Assembly (NCBI GenBank): GCA_027886925.1
Contig: JAPCJN010000050.1
Location: 2,461 to 13,182, forward strand
Reading direction: 5' to 3'
Length of the DNA: 10,722 nt
Source: Nitrososphaerota archaeon
Lineage (GTDB): Archaea; Thermoproteota; Nitrososphaeria; Nitrososphaerales; UBA183
Positions within the stretch are counted from its first letter, which is position 1; each line of letters begins with the position of its first letter. Below are positions 1 through 5,946 of this stretch, piece by piece. A program made the position numbers and the translations under genes. The notes beneath the pieces were generated by a model, which ran no database searches, was not told where the DNA came from, and saw only the letters and a list, made by a program, of their open reading frames with translations.

Positions 1-117
1 AAAATCGAAGCTTTCGATGGCCGCCTTCCTTGATCCTGTGTGGATGGGGAAGAAACGAGGACCTTGAGAGGGGGCCTCCGCTCGCCTCCTGGTCGTCGTC
101 CTCGAAGCTGCTCTCAC
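1..117 (-). CDS. Partial ORF at left edge, coupled to the upstream kinase gene; possibly a second P-loop kinase
   Basis: A GTG at 117-115 overlaps the TGA of the kinase gene (GTGA, four-base overlap), and the frame stays open for 39 codons to the window edge. The same GTGA arrangement joins the kinase to ppx, so this is probably the next cistron. The visible peptide is basic and Arg/Thr-rich at first (RTTTRRR) and ends AAIESFDF. The neighbouring kinase also has a basic N-terminal tail, followed by IAVEGVDGSGKST, so AAIESFDF could be the strand that leads into a P-loop just outside the window. That reading is speculative. A second frame, from a TTG inside the end of the kinase gene, is also open to the edge (about 42 codons, slightly higher GC at third positions), so the true frame is not settled. 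Confidence 0.4.
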   Translation of the reverse strand, partial: MRAASRTTTRRRAEAPSQGPRFFPIHTGSRKAAIESFDF

Positions 118-914
118 TGCTTGCCAATGTCTTTTATCACGCTCGTAGTCGTCGTTATCGTGCCCATCGCCATCGATGCCACGAGCCTGGCAACACGCTC
201 GCGCACTTCACGCTGCTGCTCCTCTATGCCGCGGTTCGCGTCGATAGCAACCAATCCTTCGCTCTCGACCATCGACTCGTACTGCTCCACGATCCTGCCT
301 TGGAATATCCTGTAGCTCTCGTAAGGGTCGTTGCTCAGGTTCATGTCCATCCCCGCTTCGTAATACTTTAGCTTCGGCCTTCCTGCTAATATTCTTGAGA
401 CCGCGACATCGACCGGGACGCGGAAGTAGAACGTAAGGTCGGGCTTCACCGCATAGTCGTAGATCTTCCGGACCCAGCCCGGATGACAGCCTCGGACGAT
501 GTCCCTCGCAAACGCTGTGTAGATGTATCTGTCCGCCAGGACGAAGTATCCCGCTTCAAGCAACGGGAGTATGTTCCGCTCGTAGCGATCGGCAAAATCT
601 GTCGCATGAAGCAGGCTGAAAGTGGTCGGCGTGAGCAACCCCTTCTTCTTCCCGCGCGAAGTGATCTCCTTGACGGTCTCTGACGAGTTCCATTCGGTCT
701 TGAAGACCTTGAGGTTCTGGTGCCTCAGCCATTGCTCCATCAGGTGCAACTGGGTCGACTTGCCGGAGCCGTCGACTCCCTCCACCGCGATCAACCTGCC
801 TGCCTTTGTATCGTCATCGTGGTTCTTCCTTTCCCTGGTCCGGATGCCGATTGCCCCGTTTTTTCTGCTGCGGTTGTTATCTCGAGTGCCAGCCGTCCCC
901 TTCTGGATAGTCAC
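114..914 (-). CDS. Thymidylate-kinase-like P-loop nucleotide kinase with basic N-terminal extension
   Basis: This P-loop kinase resembles dTMP kinase, which makes dTDP from dTMP and ATP in the cytoplasm. The Walker A loop GVDGSGKST is at residues 46-54. SLLHATDFADRYERNI (about 100-115) and LADRYIYTAFARD (126-138) match the adenylate-handling helix and the DRY motif of thymidylate kinases. Family members usually have DRY followed by SslAYQ; here it is IYTAFARD, so substrate specificity may differ. The lid region (about 178-195, GRPKLKYYEAGMDMN) is also unusual. At 266 residues it exceeds the usual 200-215, mostly through an N-terminal stretch of about 39 polar, basic residues. The start is GTG in a GTGA overlap with the ppx stop, which indicates translational coupling. 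Its place behind sixA and ppx suggests phosphate or polyphosphate metabolism rather than plain DNA-precursor synthesis, but that is inference. A true dTMP kinase remains possible. Confidence 0.82.
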   Translation of the reverse strand: MTIQKGTAGTRDNNRSRKNGAIGIRTRERKNHDDDTKAGRLIAVEGVDGSGKSTQLHLMEQWLRHQNLKVFKTEWNSSETVKEITSRGKKKGLLTPTTFSLLHATDFADRYERNILPLLEAGYFVLADRYIYTAFARDIVRGCHPGWVRKIYDYAVKPDLTFYFRVPVDVAVSRILAGRPKLKYYEAGMDMNLSNDPYESYRIFQGRIVEQYESMVESEGLVAIDANRGIEEQQREVRERVARLVASMAMGTITTTTSVIKDIGKQ

Positions 915-2521
915 CTGCGAATCATCTCTTCGACACCAAAGGGGCTGGTGTCCTGCTTCTCCTTCGTGACCGAGTAGTCGATGTCCATCTTAAACTCATC
1001 TCTTACTGTGGAGATGGCGCGGGCAAGAAGCTCTTCCGCATAGACGCCGGCGACGGCTATTTCCATCTTCACGGTACGCCCTCCTGAACTGGGGTCGCCC
1101 TCGCTCGACACAGACAGGTGTACCCGCATCCTCTCAAGAAGCTCGAGCAACTGGTACATGGCCGACAACCGCCGGATCACCTCCTTGTCCTTCCTAGTGA
1201 GCATAGAGCTGAACTCCTCGGCGAGGATTGTCGCGTAGCTGCTGCTGGCGGCAAAGATGATCGAGACGACGACCCTGAGCTGGTCCGCGTGGCTTAGAGT
1301 CGAGTCGACCCCCATCAGCCCGTGGAATCGGGCGGTGAGGTCCGTCGTTTGGGGCGAGTTCTTCACCATCTCCCTCGCCTCGAGGAGCAACGAATACTCG
1401 AGTTCCGAGATTATCCTCTCAGAGAACATCTCGCGGATATAGCGCTCCCAGGTCTGGGTCCGGGTTCGCCCTGTCGAACTCAGCTGTCGGTCTATGGTGC
1501 TCGGCTCGAAACTCTTGGAGTTGAACCAACGATGGTTATGAAGGAAGAGCGCGAGGGTGCCCTCGCGCAGGCCGTGGGTGCTTATGACGAGCTCAGAGAA
1601 GCCGAGCGACTTCATGAGCAGCCTCACTACAGAGGACCCCGCGGCCATCGTCTCAGCTCGGCTCAGGCCCATCGATGGCAGCGACTTTAGCTCGCGCTTC
1701 TTCATGCGGAAGAACTGCGCGTTCGTCCAGGCGACCTCGTCGTAGTCCATCACGTAGTTGTGTAGCTTTTCGAACGGATACCTTGACTTGTCGATATGAT
1801 AGCGTGCGACAGCCCTTGCTGTCCCTCCCACCCCCACTAGCTTTGCATTCCTCGCGACGTGCAGTTCCTTCCCGGGAAGGAGCTCGAGGATGTGGTCCTT
1901 CATCCGCTCGAAATCCTTCCTGATGAAGAGCCCGCCCTTCGCGCTCCCGTAGAGGTAGGTCAGCCTTCTCGCGCCCAGAGGAAGACAGAAGACCTTCTTG
2001 ACCTTGTAATCTTCGGCGTAGACCATCGCCAGCGTCCCCCCTCCAAGGTCGAAGAAAACCCCGGTGGGGATGCGGAGCGACAGCACCGCGCCAAAGTATG
2101 AGAGGAGAGCCTCCTCTTGTTCGGACAACACCCTGAACTTGAACTTCGAGGTCTCGTCCGCGAGGTGCAAGAACTCGTTCTTGTTGGCCGCTTCCCTGAC
2201 TGCGCTCGTCGCGACAGGCAGGACATATCTCGGAGACTCAAAGTCTATCACCTCCCTGAACATCTTCAGGACTCGCAGCGTGCGCTCCATCGGGGAGACG
2301 CCCAGGAAGCCGGTCGCATCGAGGTCCTCTCCCAGCCTCACTTTAGCATCGTCCTGGGAGATTATCCTGTAGCTGGTCCTGTCGTTCACCTGGTAGGTGG
2401 AGAGCTTCGCGGAGTTGAACCCAAGGTCCAATACGGAGGCGACGAAGCCTGGCGAATGGCCGGGCCCTTCCTGGGAATAGCCTACGATATTCGCTTCAAG
2501 AGCCTTGGAGTCAACAACCAC
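911..2521 (-). CDS. ppx: Ppx/GppA family exopolyphosphatase / pppGpp phosphohydrolase-like protein
   Basis: This is an ASKHA-fold phosphatase of the family that removes terminal phosphate from polyphosphate or pppGpp. Visible motifs are the phosphate-1 loop VLDLGFNSAKL (30-40; the family normally has DLGSNS), ATSAVREA (104-111), SEQEEALLSYFGA (133-145, with the family's catalytic-type Glu) and the phosphate-2 loop FFDLGGGTLAMVY (156-168). THGLREGTLALFL lies near 320. The C-terminal half (about 345-536) is helical and corresponds to the HD-like domain of long Ppx proteins, but I see no intact His-Asp metal motif. The length of 536 matches E. coli PPX (513). The start is GTG at 2521, 40 bases inside the sixA reading frame; the conserved core begins near residue 28, and I see no good later start before it. 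The gene sits between sixA and the kinase, and its last codons overlap the kinase start. Polyphosphate as substrate is the more likely reading. Confidence 0.9.
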   Translation of the reverse strand: MVVDSKALEANIVGYSQEGPGHSPGFVASVLDLGFNSAKLSTYQVNDRTSYRIISQDDAKVRLGEDLDATGFLGVSPMERTLRVLKMFREVIDFESPRYVLPVATSAVREAANKNEFLHLADETSKFKFRVLSEQEEALLSYFGAVLSLRIPTGVFFDLGGGTLAMVYAEDYKVKKVFCLPLGARRLTYLYGSAKGGLFIRKDFERMKDHILELLPGKELHVARNAKLVGVGGTARAVARYHIDKSRYPFEKLHNYVMDYDEVAWTNAQFFRMKKRELKSLPSMGLSRAETMAAGSSVVRLLMKSLGFSELVISTHGLREGTLALFLHNHRWFNSKSFEPSTIDRQLSSTGRTRTQTWERYIREMFSERIISELEYSLLLEAREMVKNSPQTTDLTARFHGLMGVDSTLSHADQLRVVVSIIFAASSSYATILAEEFSSMLTRKDKEVIRRLSAMYQLLELLERMRVHLSVSSEGDPSSGGRTVKMEIAVAGVYAEELLARAISTVRDEFKMDIDYSVTKEKQDTSPFGVEEMIRR

Positions 2522-2979
2522 CTGAGTTCTCCCTCGACCTTCGGATTGAAAGACCTTATCGACAGACGGGCCAGGCCTCCCTTTTTGAGCACGATCTTGG
2601 GCGCGCCCTGATGGCTCATCACCTCATTGATCATGTGAGTGAGATAGGGTTCGTGGCCGACTATGACCGCGCTCGATTCTACTTTGAACGCGGAGAGTCG
2701 GGCATAGAGGGCCTGTCTGCTGCCCTCCGGTTTGAGCTCGTCCCAAATCTCCACCTTGTCCCTCTTCTTCAGTGCCCTCGCCACGATCGCAGCGGTTTCC
2801 CTCGAACGCTTCAGCGGGCTGGACACGATCTGGTCAGGTTTGATCTTTAGACGAGACATGGCCCTTCCGACTTCGTCGACTTCGTCCTTCCCCTCCGCGG
2901 TCAACGAGCGTTCCGTGTCTCTCGTCCGGACGGGAAGCCTCTTGCCTGCCTCGCCATGCCTGAGAACGAACAACTCCAT
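2482..2979 (-). CDS. sixA: SixA-type phosphohistidine phosphatase (histidine phosphatase superfamily)
   Basis: This is a short single-domain member of the histidine phosphatase (phosphoglycerate-mutase-like) superfamily. The catalytic LRHGEAG motif is at residues 6-12 with nucleophile His8. SSPLKRSRETA (53-63) supplies the second Arg and VIVGHEPYL (105-113) the second His. The length of 165 fits SixA of E. coli (161). The E. coli protein dephosphorylates phosphohistidine in signalling or PTS-related proteins; here the substrate is unknown, and in an operon with ppx a polyphosphate-related or phosphoprotein substrate is possible. ATG at 2979 is the first gene of the operon, and its end overlaps the ppx start by 40 bases. 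A TATA-like box about 27 bases upstream would give a nearly leaderless mRNA. Confidence 0.9.
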   Translation of the reverse strand: MELFVLRHGEAGKRLPVRTRDTERSLTAEGKDEVDEVGRAMSRLKIKPDQIVSSPLKRSRETAAIVARALKKRDKVEIWDELKPEGSRQALYARLSAFKVESSAVIVGHEPYLTHMINEVMSHQGAPKIVLKKGGLARLSIRSFNPKVEGELRWLLTPRLLKRIS

Positions 2980-3169
2980 GCTCCAGCAACACTCCTAGCT
3001 CTCAAATAGCCGCAGACTGTGATTCACAAAGATACCCGATGAGAAGGCGCGCCTGCTCGCGATATAAGCAGTGTGGCAGTATTTTGACCGAATCGGTCTG
3101 CCCGCAGCCTGTCTTGGGCCTTCCCGACAAGGAGCGCTTAGTGATGGAGGCGCGGACGGCGATGAGCCA
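2980..3169. promoter_or_regulatory. Intergenic promoter region of the sixA-ppx-kinase operon with two palindromes
   Basis: This 190-base gap holds no convincing gene. Read on the minus strand, there is a TATA-like GGCTATTTGAG near 3001-3011, about 27 bases before the sixA ATG, and a better TATA-like TGCTTATATC at 3061-3070 that would give a leader of about 59 bases. Two perfect odd-centred palindromes are present: TGTGA-T-TCACA at 3018-3028 and GACCGA-A-TCGGTC at 3086-3098. They could be operator sites. The neighbouring winged-helix protein is one candidate ligand, but nothing in the sequence proves it. Confidence 0.45.
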
Positions 3170-3174
3170 TCACT
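3140..3174 (-). terminator. Inverted repeat at the end of the winged-helix gene; possible terminator hairpin
   Basis: AGTGATGG at 3140-3147 pairs exactly with CCATCACT at 3167-3174 around a 19-base, GC-rich loop. The repeat includes the stop codon of the winged-helix gene (3170-3172). No T-run follows on the minus strand, so it is not a standard archaeal terminator. It could be an RNA hairpin that protects the 3' end, or chance. Confidence 0.3.
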
Positions 3175-3508
3175 CTGGGAGCTCGTACATCGATCCTAGG
3201 GCGGTCAAGTACTCGCCCCAGCCGTTCAGAGTCAGGGCGAACGACCTATCGCTCTTGGTCCTGGAGCCTTCCCCCTTTCTTGCTTCGACCTCATTCTTTG
3301 CCATCATTTCGTCGAGGATCTCCTTCACCTGAGATTCGTTCGCGTCCACGCAGTCAAGCAAGGTCTCTTCGTCGCATTCGTGCAGGCGCGCTATCGCCCT
3401 CATCACTTGAAACTTCCTGCCCTTGGACTCCACCCGGTCTTCTGGGAGACCATGAGCGTCTCTCGGTCGACTGTCTTCTGCCAGTCTGCTGAATATTGTT
3501 TTTTCCAT
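3170..3508 (-). CDS. Small winged-helix DNA-binding protein, likely transcription regulator
   Basis: A protein of about 112 residues that I do not recognise as a named family. The stretch from GRKFQVMRAIARL through DEETLLDCVDANESQVKEIL to ALTLNGWGEYL has the pattern of a winged helix-turn-helix: helix 1, a helix pair with recognition helix (ESQVKEILDEMM), a basic wing (ARKGEGSRTKSDR), then the returning strand LTLNGWGEYL. The first 30 residues are polar and probably flexible. I chose ATG at 3508; in-frame GTG at 3520 and TTG at 3532 would add 4 or 8 residues. A TATA-like box at 3546-3553 on the minus strand would place the transcript start near 3522, which makes the TTG unlikely. It is a single gene between the DUF354 gene and the sixA operon, so it could regulate either one or itself. 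Confidence 0.72.
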   Translation of the reverse strand: MEKTIFSRLAEDSRPRDAHGLPEDRVESKGRKFQVMRAIARLHECDEETLLDCVDANESQVKEILDEMMAKNEVEARKGEGSRTKSDRSFALTLNGWGEYLTALGSMYELPE

Positions 3509-3532
3509 TGTTCTTTTCACTTGGCCAATCAA

Positions 3533-3599
3533 CCGACCAGACTCGATTTATGGATTGCCGATATTGTCTATTGAGAAACCCGCGAAATATATAGACACA
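3533..3599 (-). promoter_or_regulatory. Promoter region of the winged-helix gene with two TATA-like boxes
   Basis: On the minus strand there is a strong TATA-like CTATATATTT at 3585-3594, directly after the DUF354 stop codon, and a second CCATAAATC at 3545-3553. The first predicts a leader of about 55 bases before ATG 3508. The second predicts a leader of about 15 bases, or leaderless use of the GTG at 3520. The region is clearly more AT-rich than its surroundings. Confidence 0.5.
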
Positions 3600-4667
3600 T
3601 TAGATTGGACGCTCATTGGAGCTAGGAACGGAACTCAGGTAGCCCGAGACCACGGCAGCTGGGTCCTCCATCCAATCGAGAAGCGTTTTGGCCCTCACTC
3701 GACAACCAGTCCCGTATCTCGGTTCCAGCGCCTTGGCGACGAGCTTCGACAAGTCGTCGATGGTCTTGGCTTTTAGGAGAAGTCTCTTCGAAAGAAGGTA
3801 TCTCTCGGTATGGAGCGAGCTGCCTTGAAAGGCGGAGATCGCCGGGACGCCCAACAGAGCCGCTTCTGTCGTCATCGTCCCACCCATGCCGACGAAGACG
3901 TCCGATTCTGCGATGATCCGTGCCCCGTCTATCGCCGTCTCTGGGATCTCGTAGGACGAGGCGAACTTCTCCCTTATCCGCGCAAGCTGGTCGTCATACC
4001 TGCAGAGCGCGACAAGGTGATGTCTGCCGAAGTCGCGTGCGACCCTGGTCAGGATCTTCTCCGACCACGACTCGTCGCTTCCAGCCAGGTACGGTGCGTA
4101 GGACTCTTCCAGCCTCACGACGATGGTCGTCCTGCCTTCATGCTCATTCGGTTGTTGCGGCATGTCGGTCCTGCGCTTTAGCCAGGCGGCAGGGTCCAAC
4201 GCCCTGTATCTGCTGATTTGGGGACGTGAGACTCCGAAACCCGACCACTCGGAGTAGGGGATTATCCAGGGCGTGAGCAGGTGATAAGTAAGCGGTAACG
4301 ATAGCTTCCCGGCGACCAACGAGTGCGGCGAGTCGTTGACGGCGATGTGCCTCACCCTCAAACCGAAAGATATCCTGGCGCAGTCGGCCGAAGCGACTGA
4401 GACCGACATGTCAGGAGAGAACCCTACCACCTCAGGCAGGAGCGTCCTCATCCTCTCGAGGCTCAGTTCAAACTGTTCGAGGGGCTCTTTTCCGCCACGG
4501 GCACCGAAGAACCTGAGTTCAAGCCCCACAAGTGAGGCGAGCTGCTCGACCTCTCTGTATCTCCGCGAAGTGACGAGGACTTCGTTGCTCTCTTTTCTGA
4601 GGCTTTCTATCACAGGCTGAAAGAACAGGACCTGTTTCGGAGTCAGGAGGTCGAACCAGTACCGCAT
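3600..4667 (-). CDS. DUF354 family protein, GT-B fold, UDP-GlcNAc epimerase/MurG-like
   Basis: The N-terminus MRYWFDLLTPKQVLFFQPVI (1-20) and LVTSRRYREVEQLASLVGL (31-49) match the start of DUF354 proteins, a largely archaeal family with a GT-B-like fold related to UDP-N-acetylglucosamine 2-epimerase and MurG. The C-terminal nucleotide-binding signature ESDVFVGMGGTMTTEAALLG (254-273) followed by VPAISAFQG is intact. The length of 355 is normal for the family. The likely role is nucleotide-sugar binding, epimerisation or transfer in surface-glycan synthesis, but the exact reaction is unknown. The gene is divergent from a nucleotide-sugar dehydrogenase-like gene and an oxidoreductase, which supports a sugar role. 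The start is ATG at 4667, with a TATA-like box centred about 28 bases upstream, the spacing of a leaderless transcript. Confidence 0.87.
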   Translation of the reverse strand: MRYWFDLLTPKQVLFFQPVIESLRKESNEVLVTSRRYREVEQLASLVGLELRFFGARGGKEPLEQFELSLERMRTLLPEVVGFSPDMSVSVASADCARISFGLRVRHIAVNDSPHSLVAGKLSLPLTYHLLTPWIIPYSEWSGFGVSRPQISRYRALDPAAWLKRRTDMPQQPNEHEGRTTIVVRLEESYAPYLAGSDESWSEKILTRVARDFGRHHLVALCRYDDQLARIREKFASSYEIPETAIDGARIIAESDVFVGMGGTMTTEAALLGVPAISAFQGSSLHTERYLLSKRLLLKAKTIDDLSKLVAKALEPRYGTGCRVRAKTLLDWMEDPAAVVSGYLSSVPSSNERPI

Positions 4668-4746
4668 CGTGAAATCCGCCTACATGAGACCATTAAAAGG
4701 CAACCGTCGAGAGAAGAATCGAAAGTCTATAATCTCATGATGCGGG
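4668..4746. promoter_or_regulatory. Divergent promoter with one symmetrical TATA element
   Basis: ATTAAAAG on the plus strand (4692-4699) reads CTTTTAAT on the minus strand. Its centre (about 4695) is 28 bases before the DUF354 ATG, so minus transcripts would be leaderless. In the plus direction it predicts a start near 4721 and a leader of about 26 bases to ATG 4747. A second plus-strand TATA-like CTATAATC (4727-4734) would start transcripts after that ATG and so fits less well. Confidence 0.5.
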
Positions 4747-5937
4747 ATGAGGGCGCAGAGTTCTCTCATATTGCCAAAACCGAGGGTCGCGATCTATGGT
4801 CTGACGAGCGAGGGGTACTCAATCGCGTCACGCCTCGTCGAGAAGGCCTCTGTAACGATCGTCGACGAGACTCTCCAGATGGCGATGGACCTGGAGCAGG
4901 GGATGGTAAAGACGCATCGGACCCTCCAAGACTTGGTCGGGGACGAGATGCTCATGGGGCTGAAGCCCGTCTCACAGGTGCTCTCGGAGGCCGATGTCAT
5001 TTTGTTTACTCCCAAACTCAGGAAGACGGGTGACGAATCCGTCATCGAGGCGAGCTCGAAGCTCAGGGACGTGGCCAAGTACGCCTCGGCGGCTTCCACA
5101 GTCGTGAACTTCCTTCCCACGGGCATAGGAGGGAATGAAGACAACGTCGCGCTGCTCGAAAAACAGACAGGGATGAAGGTCGGCGAGAGGCTGAACTATG
5201 CCTATTCCCCGATCTTTCCAGAGCTGAGGCTCGGCGGCGCGGCTGACACCCCGGAAGCCCCCCAGAGCAGGGCGGCCGTCTTCGGCACAAGAGAGGCGTC
5301 TAGCGAGTTCGCTTCGCTCGACGACCTGGGATTCAGATGCGAATTCGAAGGGATACCGAACCTCGAGCTTGAATACATCACGCGCGTCCTCTCCCTCTGC
5401 ACGTCGATGGCCGCTGAGATCGAGCTGATGAGGAAATCGCGTGAACAAAAGGCGTCCTTAGTCGCCCAGCCTGAACGATACGTGGACCAGCTCGCCTCCT
5501 TGATCTACGACCTCACGGCGATCCAGTCGAGCGAGGACGTGGGAGAACCGATAACATATCTCGCTGGCGCCGCGGTGAAGAGCCTGGAAAACTACGGGAG
5601 GTACATGGTCGAGGAGACGCGCGACCTGCTGCGTGAGCTGCAGCTCAAGGCGAGCAGGACGAGGGTCATGGTCGCCTGGTCCGCGGACAAGTACGAGATG
5701 CGGGCTGACAGGCTCGCCACGGCTCATGGCCTCACGGAGAAGCTCAGAGACTACGTGACCGATGTCAGGCAGGTCGACTCGAGGTCGCGAACGGACGAGC
5801 TGATCGACAGTTACAAGCACAGCGTCGCGATAGTCTGCACGCACTCGGACTTTGAGTGGTTCAAGGGCCTCAAGAAGAGCTTCAGGAGCTCCGAGATAAC
5901 GATTCTAAGGGCGACGACCGCGATGAGCAAGGCCTAA
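4747..5937 (+). CDS. Degenerate UDP-glucose/GDP-mannose dehydrogenase-like protein
   Basis: Its layout follows nucleotide-sugar dehydrogenases. There is an N-terminal Rossmann segment PRVAIYGLTSEGYSIASRL (12-30) ending in TIVDE with Asp40 as the likely NAD ribose ligand, then ADVILFTPKL (82-91), STVVNFLPTGIGGNEDN (117-133) and YAYSPIFPELRLGG (151-164), which parallels the family's ySPErv.pG. A helical middle domain (about 205-300) and a C-terminal segment SRTRVMVAWSADKYEMRADRL (303-323) complete the pattern. Oddities are that the glycine-rich loop is GxTxxG, not GxGxxG, and that the catalytic-cysteine motif (GGxC followed by PxD) is not seen: its likely counterpart reads YLAGAAVKSLENY (271-283). 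The only cysteines are at 198, 218 and 364. It is therefore probably not a normal oxidase of sugar C6; a regulatory, scaffold or altered-chemistry role is more likely. It lies nine bases before the oxidoreductase gene and divergent from the DUF354 gene. Confidence 0.75.
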   Translation: MRAQSSLILPKPRVAIYGLTSEGYSIASRLVEKASVTIVDETLQMAMDLEQGMVKTHRTLQDLVGDEMLMGLKPVSQVLSEADVILFTPKLRKTGDESVIEASSKLRDVAKYASAASTVVNFLPTGIGGNEDNVALLEKQTGMKVGERLNYAYSPIFPELRLGGAADTPEAPQSRAAVFGTREASSEFASLDDLGFRCEFEGIPNLELEYITRVLSLCTSMAAEIELMRKSREQKASLVAQPERYVDQLASLIYDLTAIQSSEDVGEPITYLAGAAVKSLENYGRYMVEETRDLLRELQLKASRTRVMVAWSADKYEMRADRLATAHGLTEKLRDYVTDVRQVDSRSRTDELIDSYKHSVAIVCTHSDFEWFKGLKKSFRSSEITILRATTAMSKA

Positions 5938-5946
5938 TGCGGTAGA

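Noticed and set aside
4..18. Inverted repeat ATCGAA-GCT-TTCGAT at the left edge
   Set aside because: It is short, lies inside a frame that appears coding, and has no T-run; chance is likely.
2117..2611. A 164-codon plus-strand frame across the ppx/sixA junction
   Set aside because: It lies opposite two genes with clear catalytic motifs and has no motif or promoter of its own.
3046..3053. GGCGCGCC palindrome
   Set aside because: An eight-base GC palindrome is expected by chance in GC-rich DNA and has no link to other elements.
3030..3170. Possible C/D-box small RNA (several GATGAG/GTGATGG strings)
   Set aside because: The strings resemble box C, but no CTGA box D or D' is found at the right spacing.
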